A stretch of DNA of 64,000 bases, taken from NCBI RefSeq assembly GCF_036711975.1, contig NC_091971.1, positions 19,599,501 through 19,663,500 on the forward strand, in the 5' to 3' direction. The translations under genes were made by a program, and so were the position numbers. The notes beneath the pieces were generated by a model. It was not told the origin of the DNA and did not search any database. It saw nothing but the letters and a program-made list of their open reading frames with translations. The first letter of the stretch is position 1; each line of letters starts with the position of its first letter. The stretch comes from Onthophagus taurus (Eukaryota; Arthropoda; Insecta; Coleoptera; Scarabaeidae). Shown piece by piece: positions 27,050-39,100 of this stretch.

Positions 27050-29689
27050 TTATCCTTTTATTATTAACAATTCGATTAATTAACAACATTTTATTCGTTT
27101 TATTCAAATAAACGAAGAGAAGTTGCATACAATTGATGATGTTCGTAGTTAGTAAATTCCATGTAGAAATTCTTTAGGTACGTATACTATAGGTATCGCA
27201 CAAGTTTCCAATTGATAAAGATCGCCGCTGCGTTCGCTCGTAAAACTATGTAGGTTGTGTCGGCATAAACCCATTGTTTAAACCGCACAGAACCTGAACC
27301 TCTTTGGTAGCCACGTCTTCCACCTAACAGAAACAACAACGTTCGCGTGCACACGTTCGACGATCGCCATCTACACACACATTTGACTTTACAATCAGAT
27401 AACTGTGCCGCGGGCCCCCATTTAAAAACCTTTTCTCTCTTCGTTCGTTATTGTCTAAGCACGTATCATACCCGGTAAACCCATCAATCTCTTAAAGATT
27501 CTGGTTAAAACCATTATTGTAGATTGAGATTTAAAATTTCATCTCGTAATTGTTCGGATGAAATTTTTTTAATGCAACTTTCATAATTTAAAAAAAGTAA
27601 ATCATCTTGTCTTCAACGTGACGTTTTAAAAGGTACATTAATTATAGCCACAGGTGTCTTGGTTGAAAACATTAACGCTCTTAATTTACGTGGTAATTTG
27701 CCAACATAGTGTAAGTACGCGTAGAGTTAAAACTGAAAGGAGATTGTATGGTGGTGATGATGATGATCTTACACTGACTCGGTTTGCTTAATTAACTTTA
27801 ATTTTAATTTATTACATTGTAGTTGTCGAGTTTTCTTGGAGTTCGTTAGTTTGGTCGAGGATCGTTATCGTTAGAATAAATTAGATACAAAGAATTGTGC
27901 AAACTACAAAAAATAATAATAAATAACGAGAATAAAAGTTGAATCTTGGAAGAGAGAAAATAATTGTAATTATAACTGTCTTTTCTTTTTAAGAGGTTAA
28001 CGTTGAGGTCGACGGAGATATTATGAATCTTTGTTAATTAATGTTGACGTTGTCCGAAACGAATGTGATGTTGTTAAACATTTATATTCATTTTTTTGTA
28101 TAGAAGAATTTTAATGGGTTCAAGAGAAACTTTTTTTCTAATATAAACAATTTTAAACAATTCGAGTTTCGAGTTTCTAAAATATGCCGTTTATTAACGG
28201 TATGAAAGAAAATATTCGATTTTAAAACGAATTGGGAAAAATTATGAGCTATTAAAATTTTATACTGTTGGTCACAGCTGCGTTTAATGCTGAAAATTCC
28301 TTACAAACTACTGGATTTCTTTAACTTTATACGTTTTCTTGTACTAACCAACAACTAGCAATGAGAATTCCTCGTTGGTTTCTGATAATAATAATATTTA
28401 GACGCAACTTGATGATGGCCTTATCTTTTATATTGGTTTTAAAATTTTTAAATTCCAACTGGTAAAATCAAATAAACACACACCATTAAGATTAATTTGG
28501 TATTAAATGTTTAAATTAAACGTTGCAAAATAATTATTGCTGTTTCATGCGGATCGTAAATTAAATTGAAATTACTCCGCCCGTTTAACGAAGCAGTATA
28601 ATTATCGGGCATCGAAAAGCTTCTGAAGAAGTTAAATAGATATTAATTAGCTCGATTCTCCGCGCACTCTACCTTTCAATTTTGTCCCATCATCGTTATC
28701 AATTGCACTTTCAAGTCACGAAAGAAACGAGGACATGATTCATTAAATCTTTTGCAATAACATCGACTAATATTTATAGCTTAAAGGGAAAATTAATTAA
28801 ATAAATGTTGAATAAACAAGTAGAAATAAAAAAATATATAGAGATTGATATTATGATTCGGAGTTTGAGATTAACTTAGCAAGAGAGGTTAGAACGAGAC
28901 TTTAAAGAATACCTTTCAAGACTAATTCCTGAAACATATCAGTGAAAGGTTTACTCTTGGAGGGCAATTGATTACAACAAAAGGTCGTGAACTGAAAGCA
29001 GCAGTTAAACAACTTTGCTGGACTTCTTTACTGACAGAAAAAATTCAGTAATCATCGTAGAAGTAATAGAAGCATTCGAATCCTAATAACTCTGTCGTGA
29101 TTTGGACTCTAAAGTTGCAGTGTCAATCACGCAACTTCAACGACTATAGCCACGAGGTTAAAGAAACGCGACTTTGTGCCAGTTACTCATTTCCATTGAA
29201 TGATAGAAATTGCTACATTATTGGCAATTTCGTTTCATTAGGTGCCAATAATGCGATTTTGGCGAAGCCACAGAAGTGTCTGCAGCAACGCTGGCGATGT
29301 GGCCGCAAAAATAGCAATCTAGTTACCAGAACCGCTGAGAAAGGTTGAAAAAAGCACAACTTTCTTGTGAAAATTAATGGCCCGTAATTAAGTGAGCTCG
29401 TAGAACTGTACCCTTGCTTCTACATATAATCCAAAGAATAAGGATTATAAAGATCAAATCAGACCAGACCAAGATCAGAAGTTGGATTTTGGTTAAATGG
29501 GCCGGATATTAGTTCTGACGAAGACGATATCATTACATGTCCAAATTCAAGAATAAACCTCATTGGAGGTAAACTCATCACCAGAAGATGAACGTATGCC
29601 TATTTTTGCAGGTCATTTTCAATCAGACCTTATGCAAAATTGAGCTGATTGATGTTAATGCGAAAAAATATAGTAGCTTGTGTACTTCG
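27050..29689. other. Unassigned region before Sat3
   Basis: No gene is recognised. An 83-codon open frame at 29097-29348 has no recognisable motif. A short stretch near 29450-29560 reads GFWLNGPDISSDEDD in one frame, faintly like retroelement pol, but is too short to call. Confidence 0.4.
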
Positions 29690-31408
29690 TAGCTTATTCC
29701 TTCAGAAAATGAATTTTATAGCGAATTTTGAAAATTATCGATGAAAATTGCAACATCGAAAATTTTATCAAAACTTCAAGTATTATTTTCTCAAAAATTA
29801 AAAGTTATTTTTCAAAATGGGTTGGTTCATTGGAAAGAGGACACTTCTATTAACACTTTGGGAAATTTTCATACTCATATTACAAGAACTGGATTTTATA
29901 CGAATTTTTAAAACTTAATCGGCGAAAATTGCAAAATTCGAAAAAATTGTCGATGATTTCAAAAATTTATTTCTCAAGAACTGAGAGTGATTTTTCAAAA
30001 CGGCTTTTTGCATTAAAAAGAGGATAGTTTAATTAATAAATGGGTATATTTCCACAAGGACCCTTCAGGAAATGAATTTTATAGCGAATTTCGAAAATTA
30101 TCGATGAAAATTGCAACATCGAAAATTTTATCAAAACTTCAAATATTGTTTTCTCAAAAACTAAAAGTTATTTTTCAAAATGGGTTGGTTCAGTGGAAAG
30201 AGGACCCTTTTATTAACACTTTGGGAAATTTTCATACTCATATTATAAGAACTGGATTTTATACGAATTTTTAAAACTTAATCGGCGAAAATTGCAAAAT
30301 TCGAAAAAGTTGTCGATGATTTCAAAAATTTATTTCTCAAGAACTGAAAGTGATTTTTCAAAACGGTTTTCTGCATTAAAAAGAGGATACTTTAATTAAT
30401 AAATGGGTATATTTCAACAAGGATCTTTCAGGAAATGAATTTTATAGCAAATTTTGAAAATTATCGATGAAAATTGCAACATCGAAAATTTTATCAAAAC
30501 TTCAAATATTGTTTTCTCAAAAGCTAAAAGTTATTTTTTAAAACGTGTTAGTTCATTGGAAAGAGGACACTTTTATTAACGCTTTGGGAAATTTTAATAC
30601 TCATATTACAAGAACTGGATTTTATACGAATTTTTAAAACTTAATCGGCGAAAATTGCAAAATTCTAAAAAATTGTCGATGATTTCGAAAATTTATTTCT
30701 CAAGAACTGAAAGTGATTTTTCAAAACGGCTTTTTGCATTAAAAAGAGGATACTTTAATTAATAAATGGGTGTATTTCCACAAGGATCTTTCAGGAAATG
30801 AATTTTATAGCGAATTTTGAAAATTATCGATGAAAATTACAACATCAAAAATTTTATCAAAACTTCAAATATTGTTTTCTCAAAAACTAAAAGTTATTTT
30901 TCAAAATGGGTTGGTTCATTGGAAAGAGGACACTTTTATTAACACTTTGGGAAATTTTCATACTCATATTACAAGAACTGGATTTATACGAATTTTTAAA
31001 ACTTAATCGGCGAAAATTGCAAAATTCCAAAAAATTGTCGATGATTTCAAAAATTTATTTCTCAAGAACTGAGAGTGATTTTTCAAAACGGCTTGTTGCA
31101 TTAAAAAGAGGATAGTTTAATTAATAAATGGGTATATTTCCACAAGGACCCTTCAGGAAATGAATTTTATAGCGAATTTTGAAAATTATCGATGAAAATT
31201 GCAACATCGAAAATTTTATCAAAACTTCAAATATTGTTTTCTCAAAAACTAAAAGTTATTTTTCAAAATGGGTTCGTTCATTGGAAAGAGGACCCTTTTA
31301 TTAACACTTTGGGAAATTTTCATACTCCTATTACAAGAACTGGATTTTATACGAATTATTAAAACTTAATCGGCAAAAAATGCAAAATTTGAAAAAATTG
31401 TCGATCAT

Positions 31409-32082
31409 CCAAAATATGTGTAATATTATGATTAAATGGTTTTATAAATGGAGACTTATGTTAATCCAAACCCAACTAAATTTCAATTATTTATTCCACA
31501 TCACAGAATAGTGGAAACGTCTCCAATTATTAAGATGGATACGGTTAACATAAAACCATTACAGAACATTAAGTACCTAGGAATGAACATCGATTCCAAA
31601 TTAAACATGAGTACACACTTCTGTAAAGTACAGGCGGAAATGTCTAAACGGGCGAAATATTTTAGATCTCTAAGTTATAAAGACAAGGGTATAAACACGA
31701 AGACAGCGATGCAAATATATAAGAGCATATGTAGACCATTGATTGAATATGGTAATATTGTATTAATGTATCCTTCCAGAAAAACGAGAGACATAATTAA
31801 CAAAGCGGAAAGAAAATACTTGATTATATTACTTGATTATATACTGGATTATCTCTAAGATTTAGACAAAAAAAAACAATTATGGAAAAATACATAAATT
31901 ATATTTAAAGAGACAAGCTGCACAGATGGAAGTTGATCAGAGGAAGACAATATTCGAACTTTTTTCATAAATACTTATCTGATAATTAATAATAATATTG
32001 TTAAATTCTTTGTTGTAATTATAGCCAGTGGAAAGACAATTAGATCGATAGCTGTAATAAAGATTTATTTCTCTGTTCTCTT
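31409..32082 (+). mobile_element. 5'-truncated non-LTR retrotransposon inside Sat3
   Basis: The 674-bp insert is flanked by the direct repeat TTGTCGATCAT (31398-31408 and 32083-32093), which matches the satellite variant seen uninterrupted near 32815. The insert carries the C-terminal part of a reverse transcriptase ORF and a 3' region ending AATAAAGATTTATTTC without a clear poly(A). This fits target-primed reverse transcription with 5' truncation. Confidence 0.88.
31448..31858 (+). pseudogene. Jockey-like reverse transcriptase C-terminal fragment
   Basis: The frame encodes the thumb-side region after the catalytic palm. Blocks are NPTKFQLFIPHH, IKYLGMNIDSKLNMSTH (the usual YLG..D..L...H signature) and IYKSICRPLIEYG. 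The catalytic YxDD and the endonuclease are not present because of 5' truncation, so the protein is inactive. Confidence 0.82.
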
Positions 32083-32905
32083 TTGTCGATCATTTCAAAA
32101 ATTTATTTCTCAAGAACTGAAAGAGATTTTTCAAAACGGCTTATTGCATTAGAAAGAGGATACTTTAATTAATAATTGGTGATATTTCCACAAGGATCTT
32201 TCAGGAAATGAATTTTATAGCGAATTTTGAAAGTTATCGATGAAAATTATTGCAACATAAAAAATTTTATCAAAACTTCAAATATTGTTTTCTCAAAAAC
32301 TAAAAGTTATTTTTCAAAATGGGTTGGTGCATTGGAAAGAGAACACTTTTATTAACACTTTGGGAGATTTTCATACTCATATTCCAAGATCTGGATTTTA
32401 TACGAATTTTTAAAACTTAATCGGCAAAAATTGCAAAATTCGGAAAAATTGTCGATGATTTCAAAAATTTATTTCTCAGGAACTGAAGGTGATTTTTCAA
32501 AACGCCTTGTTGTATTAAAGAGAGGATACTTTAATTAATAATTGACGATATTTCCACAAGGATCCTTCAAGAAATGAATTTTATAGCGAATTTTGAAAAT
32601 TATCGATGAAAATTGCAACATCGAAAATTTTATCAAAACTTCAAATATTGTTTTCTCAAAAACTAAAAGTTATTTTTCAAAATGGGTTGGTTCATTGGAA
32701 AGAGGACACTTTTATTAACACTTTGGGAAATTTTCATGCTCATATTACAAGAACTGGATTTTATACGAATTTTTAAAACTTAATCGGCGAAAATTGCAAA
32801 ATTCGAAAAAATTGTCGATCATTTCAAAAATTTATTTCTCAAGAACTAAAAGTGATTTTTCAAAACGGCTTTTTGCATTAAAAAGACGATACTTTAATTA
32901 ATAAT

Positions 32906-33524
32906 CGAAAGTGATAACAGCGACAGTTCTGTTAGTAATGAATGTGATGATGAATTAGAAGTGAAGAGAAGAAATCTAGATGAAACTGCAACAAGAGATT
33001 ATATGTATCGTATTGGGATTGTTACAATGAGGTTGTTAATGACAAACCTGATATAAATAAAGTTGTAGTCAATAAAAAAGGTGCTATTGGGGTTGAACTT
33101 GATTATTTTCTGCAGTGTCCAACGCCTAAAAGAGATACTGATTCCTGTAAATGGTGGAGTACTAAGTAATAGATTTTTAATATTGGGCCAAAGCCGGATA
33201 TTTGGTGAACTATCCGGTATCCGGTCGGATTTTAAAAAATGGCCGGATATGGCGGATAGTGGATAGTTGCCGGAAGAAACTATAACATTTACATATTTAC
33301 TGCTACAAATTGGATTAGGAACCTGTATGTAATCTGCGAGTGACATACATACTCTCAATAATTTAATGAACCATGAAGTGTTGAATATGAAAATTCAGAA
33401 ATTACTAAAACGGGTGTTTATGAAAGAACCAATTCAAATTCAAACGGTTTTATAAATTAACAAGTTACATAGAGATAGTTACATAGATAGTGATAATCAT
33501 ATAACAAGGTTATGGACGAATTAA
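32906..33524. other. Unassigned region before second mariner element
   Basis: A Ser/Asp-rich reading (DNSDSSVSNECDDELE) occurs near 32912 and stops quickly; it resembles transposase N-termini but cannot be assigned. Around 33190-33270 the word CCGGATAT or close variants recurs several times. Confidence 0.35.
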
Positions 33525-33526
33525 TA

Positions 33527-34951
33527 TACAGGGTGAATCGGGAGGAACGGACCAAACTTTAGGAGTGTATTGTACGCTTGAAAATAATGTAAAAAAACTC
33601 ATATGTTGTTATCCGATTTTCATTTGTTTTCAATTGACATTTTAGTTAAACATTTAACGTAGATTTGACAGTTTGATTTGCATTAAGTGCTATAAAATGC
33701 CAAGTACTTATTCATATTTAGAATATACAGACATGTTACTTGTATATGGTTTTTGTAACGGGAGTGCTACAGCTGCTGCAGATGAATATCGTCAACGGTT
33801 TCCAAATCGCAGACATCCTAATAAAAAAGTTTTTATTAGGGTTTTCAATAAACTGCGCGAAAGCGGTACACTTCCCAGCGTTAAAGTAACATCTGAACGA
33901 GCTACGCGTCAATGTTTAAATGAAGTAGAACATATTTTGGATCTAGTAGAAGAAGATGTAACGACCAGCTCACGCAGAATTGCTGTTCAATTAGACATCC
34001 CACAAAAGAGAGTAATAAACACACTCCACGAGCAATGCTTATATCCATACCATTTAGGTAAGGTACAACATCTACTGCCGGAAGATTATGTTAAACGAGT
34101 CGAATTTTGTCGGTGGATAAATAATGATCATCGTGTTGTATCGCATATTCTTTTCACGGATGAAGCAACATTTACCCGCGACGGCCTACATAATACTCGT
34201 AATAGTCCCGTATGGTCCGATGAAAATCCCCATGCAACAATCGAAAACAACTTTCAACACAAGTTTTCGGTAAATGTGTGGTGTGGTATGATCAACGGTT
34301 ATTTAATTGGCCCTTTCATTGTGGAGAATCGCCTCACAGGAAACCATTATCTAGAGTTTTTACAAAATGAATTAAATGATTTACTGCAGGATGTTCCTCT
34401 AAACATTAGAAAGCAAATGTACTTTCAACACGATGGAGCTCCGGCGCATTTCGCTCGTTAGGTCAAGCAACATTTGGACGAAAGGTTTCCAGGGCGTTGG
34501 ATTGGTCGTGGTGGTCCTATTAGTTGGCCTCCAAGATCTCCAGATCTCACAGCACTTGATTATTGTTTGTGGGGATGGTTCAAAAGTGAGGTATACAAAG
34601 TCAAAGGTGACACTAGGGATGCACTTCTTAGGCGCATTCTAAATGTTGCAGTTAATATTAAGGAAAATCATGCAGCAATTAGGAAAGCAACAAGAGCTCT
34701 TAGTAAACGAAGCTGGAAATGTTTAGAAGTTAATGGCGATATTTTCGAACAATTACTAAAATAACGCTGATGACCAATATTTAATGTTAATGTATAAGAT
34801 TTTGTTTAATTGTAGTTATGCAGTAAGAGTTATGCAATAAAAAAAATAAAATAAAAGAAAATCGGATAACAACATATAAGTTTTTTTACATTATTTTCAA
34901 GCGTACAATATACTCCTAAAGTTTGGTCCGTTCTTCCCGACTCACCCTGTA
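33527..34951 (+). mobile_element. Mariner-like DNA transposon, nearly intact
   Basis: Inverted repeats of 95 bp (33527-33621 and 34857-34951) begin TACAGGGTGAATCGGGAGGA on the left, with a few mismatches on the right. TA dinucleotides flank both ends. One transposase frame fills the interior, and high similarity of the two ends points to a recent insertion. Confidence 0.93.
33697..34764 (+). pseudogene. DUF4817-type mariner transposase with one in-frame TAG
   Basis: The start is the ATG at 33697 (MPSTYSYLEYTDMLLVYGFC); an upstream ATG at 33673 is less likely. The N-terminal ~60 residues contain the RFPNRRHPNKKVF motif of the DUF4817-like helix-turn-helix. The DDE core reads LFTDEATFTRDG (first D), FQHDGAPAHFAR (second D), then FPGRWIGRGGPISWPPRSPD and LTALDYCLWGWF (third D). 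Counting through the stop, 41 residues lie between the second D and the D of ALDY. A single TAG at 34459-34461 interrupts an otherwise continuous frame of 355 codons. Confidence 0.92.
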
Positions 34952-35924
34952 TATAATACGTAAAATTTATGATACCTGGGCGAGGTGAAAATGTACCAAA
35001 TATATATTATGCAAATTTATCCAACATTTTTCAATTAAATTTCGATTATTTATGACAGTGGTATAATTCACCAGACCCAAGTTTGTAAAAACCCGTTTTA
35101 TTAGTTTTCGTAGGATTACCACCAGAAGACTAATAACCAAAGTAAAAGGAGAACACATCGAAATCGAAAACGTAATCTAAGCTTCATCTGTTAAATTATT
35201 GTATGTCAGCGCATATGAGATTATCACAGCTGTTTTATAGGTCAAACGTCGCATTAGCTTTGTAGGTAACCTCGCGTTAATTCCAATACATACAAAAATA
35301 TCTTTGTTAAAACCTCCAATGTCTTGGTTTAAGATACTTTAGGTTAGATACGTGGAATACCTGCGTTGCATTTCAAGTTAGAATTACATCACTTTCATCT
35401 CAGATAAACAAAAGGAGGCAAACGTAAGCCAAACCACACAAACTTAGAACGCTGACACTCTATTATAAGAAGTGACACAAATCTTGGTGTTTATAATAAG
35501 ATGAAACTTAGCTTTATAATGAATCACTATGTTCCTATTTATTTCATTAAATATGAATTTAGTAAAAAAATTAATGAGGAAAATTAAAATAAAACATAAA
35601 AATCAGGATATCTTTTATATTTTATTAACTAATTGCATTAATCTAAAATGGTTGTTGTTGGTTTTCGTGTCTCTTTGGCAGTGTGTCACAAAAAATATGG
35701 TAAGACAGGAAACTACGTTACGATTACACTCAAAAATTTAAATTAAAAAAAATTATATATCTATGATATAGTTTAAATAGACTTTTTGTCTACTTGAAAA
35801 TTTTGATTCTACTACAAATTTTTCTTTTTTTTAATGATTTACCACACTCACAAATACAACAAACAGTCTTTCTTCGAACTTAATTCTTCTAAAATCATGA
35901 TGAATTAATTTTTAATTTAACTAC
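34952..35924. other. 3' flank and presumed 3' UTR of the NACHO-like gene
   Basis: No independent gene is recognised. The part next to 35925 should be the 3' UTR of the minus-strand NACHO-like gene. A canonical AATAAA was not found in the first 180 bases; ATTAAA occurs near 35835 on the minus strand. Confidence 0.4.
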
Positions 35925-36136
35925 CTATTCTTGTTTAAATCCGTTCGTTTGTGGTTGTTGTTCGAATTCTTTCCGATTCTGCAATTGCCAATAAACAACC
36001 AATCGGCCGCTCAACATGAACAAAAACACCAAAGCTGGAGCGGTCCTTTCCAATTTGTCTTCTACCATGTAATGCGAATACACAGCCATCAATGTTAATA
36101 GAAGTAGACAGATGTTTGCCCAATTTTTCACTTTAT
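35925..36136 (-). CDS. NACHO: NACHO-like gene, exon 3
   Basis: The acceptor ATTATAG precedes 36136. The two bases at the start complete the split codon from exon 2 (Asn). The exon encodes helices 3 and 4 and a hydrophilic tail, EFEQQPQTNGFKQE, then stops. Confidence 0.87.
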
Positions 36137-39100
36137 CTATAATTATAAAAAAGTGTTACAATTAAAAAAAGAAACATTTCAGTGTTAAGAGTTAAAGTTC
36201 AATGTAAGCAGTTAACGATCTTCACCAATACAGAACATTTTTAAATAAACACGCGTTCTTTCAATTTCAACACTTTCAAAATTTTGTGTAAATATTTTTC
36301 TTAAATACCCTTAAGAAAAAATAATTAATGTCTTCGCAGCGAGAAAAAAAAAACGCGAACGTTAAAGAGAGCCTTAACTGTATCAATCGTCACAAAAGGT
36401 TTTTTTGCAATACAAATTATATGTCGTAAACGGTAGAGTTTTCGTAATTCACAAGCTTCGCAGGCAGAAATAGCTCGAGCGCCTTAGAAATAGTTAAGAT
36501 AGAGGTTACGGCCGTGAATCTATAACGATCTAAAACGAGCATCACACCGTTTTAGAGGGGAGCCTGTGACCCAAAAATACATTAATACATTAAAATGGCC
36601 AAGGAACTATATTTTTGGGGAAAATAAATCAGAAATTTAGTTTATTAATAAGATTTTTTTGATATATCACATCATAAACGATATAAACATCTAAGATATT
36701 ATGAATTTTGAGTTGGATTTGTTGAATTTGAAAGCACGTACAAGGAAGTTATTGAAACATTTTAATCTATACTCAATTCATCAAATTATATCACATCTAG
36801 TTTTTTATGTAACAGTGTTTATGTTTGAATTAACTGACTTTGTAATGTAATTATAGAAAATTCTAATTGCTTTCAGGTGGAAAATTTCCTCAAAAACTGT
36901 TTGCTAAATTACTCAAAGATGAACTCATCGATATTATTGTTTATTTCAGCAACGTACGCAACATAACATCATCTTGGATTAAAGCCATATGAAATGAAAA
37001 GTATTTTTGAGTATTCTTTTATTGAACGGTTTATTATGTTTTTCGAGTAAATTTGTGCTGGATAAATCAACCAGATTTTAACGTTTAAATTTTAAAACAG
37101 TTTCTTCTAAGATGTATATGAATCTATCAAAATGAACATTTATTGACAAGAATAATAAGCTTGTAATGATAATTTTGCAAAAGTATCATGATTCCAAATT
37201 GAATCCTATTCCAGTAAAATGTTTATTCAAATTCCGTTTGGAGCCCTTTTTTATCAAACGATGTATGGTGGTACTTCAACTTTGGTTTTATCTGATATTG
37301 GTTTCACCATTGCAACTGTTTCTCCAAACAGATTCCCAAGAATATCTGAGGAGATCAAAAAAGGAACATCTTTCTTCATCCTTCTATATCTTGCATTCCC
37401 GCTCTATCTCTCTGGATCGTTAAGTCTGTTTTCTGGTAAGATTTACCTCTGAAATATCTCCTGAACAGTTTCTTCTGTCTCTCCATCTCTTTGGTGGTTT
37501 AGTGTATAGGCATTTGGCAGTCTATTGTATTAAAATCCCATTGCCCTCCCCATTATCCCATAAGCCTTCCTGGGATTGTCTTCAGATCTTCATACCTGCT
37601 ACTAATAATCTTCTATTTCTATTCTCTTAGTTTTGTTAGTGGCTTGCGTATTTCAATGTCGTAACTCTTTATTGGGGGAAAGTCTTGCACTTTACTATCC
37701 ATTCACATATATTTATTCGCCCAAACAATATTTCACAATCAACCTAAAATTGTGTACGCTTTGTTGACCTGACTTCTTATGTTCACAGCTTGAGACGTGC
37801 ACATCCAAGTAGGAAAATTCTATGACTTGTTCAATGCGAGTGTTGTTAACTACCAGCTTACATATTGTTGGCTTCCTTGCTACCACAATACATTTAGTTT
37901 TTGAAGTAGAGACAGACATGTTCAAAACTTCGCTTGCTTAATAGAACCTGTGTAGTTATTTTCGTAGATCATTCTCTAAGTTGGCGAATAAGCTTCATTT
38001 AACGTTAACGTTGTTTCTCTCAACTTTCTTTCGTGCAGATTAATATGTCTAATTCCTATTATCATCTTATCTGTTATTAGTGATTCCTCTTGTTGTTCAA
38101 ATTCACAATCCTTTGCTAAGTTTTTTAGATCGGTTAAGTATTTTTCAAATGATTCTCCATCCTCCTGCTTTCTATTAAAAAATTTGAATCTATTGAACAA
38201 CAAATTTTTTCTTGGGGTACAATACTGTTTAAACAATTTCCAATTCTCACTTACATTTTCTGTAAAGTTCATTCCTCGCGGAGGTTTAAAGCAACCCATT
38301 TAGCAATCTTATCACTTTTTCTTTTGCGTGATTACACCTGACACCATGTCATGTATTAGTCTTTTAACTAATAAAACACTATTATTGCAGCTTCGTCAGC
38401 AGATTTTCTTTAGGCACAGAATTTTATTAAATATCTTGAATCCGCTGTTCTGTTAGTTCTATTCCTCCATATTTGAGTAATTCATTAGGTATGTTGTCGG
38501 ATCCGGTAGATTTCCTTTCGCTTTTCTTTGACTTCTTCAATCTGTAGTATGTAATAGTTAATAGTAGTTTTTGTGGTGATAGGTTGGCTAAAGTGTGTTG
38601 CCTCTTCGGTAGAGAATAGTTGTTTGAAATATTTTTAACAACCTTTCTATGACACCACATTTGTCTGTACTACATACTCGTTGAGTCAATTCCTCTTTTG
38701 CTATAGAGCATTGGCGTACGACAGGTGGTGATAGAAGTTTTAGTGGAGGAATTTCATTGTTGAATTTTGGAGATTTCTTCGTTGAGCTTTTCGGATTTGT
38801 TCTATACCACTTCTTTTACGACCGATTGTTATTGGCGTTATCGGATTTTGTTCTGGCTTTCCGGGTTCCGGTTTATTACGCACGAGCAGCCGTTTAACAG
38901 CTTTTTACAAGGCTTTTTGTTGTCGATTCCTGTGATTTATGATCGATTCATGAATCGGAGCCCGAACCTATCCAACAGGCTTCTGTTGTGTCTTTTGTAA
39001 TTTTAGTTGATTTTAACCGCCACACGTTCTAATAAGATCTTGCTTAGGACTAGGTTATGATCCGTTCCTATGTTGGTGAAAGTGATGTCTAGTTTGTAAA

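Larger units (their letters stand above)
29690..32905 (+). repeat. Satellite Sat3 (363-bp dimeric repeat, ~7 copies)
   Basis: The anchor AGGAAATGAATTTTATAGCG recurs every 362-363 bp (29704, 30067, 30430, 30793, 31155). Each 363-bp unit consists of two related halves of ~181 bp. One half contains GTTTTCTCAAAAACTAAAAG and ATTGGAAAGAGGACAC; the other contains TTATTTCTCAAGAACTGAAA and ATTAAAAAGAGGATAC. The array is interrupted by a retrotransposon fragment at 31409-32082. Confidence 0.94.

Noticed and set aside
29097..29348. 83-codon frame ending TRTAEKG
   Set aside because: No domain or context; surrounding frames are closed.
33180..33266. Recurrent CCGGATAT words as a regulatory cluster
   Set aside because: Too short and irregular; could be local slippage, and no neighbouring gene supports it.
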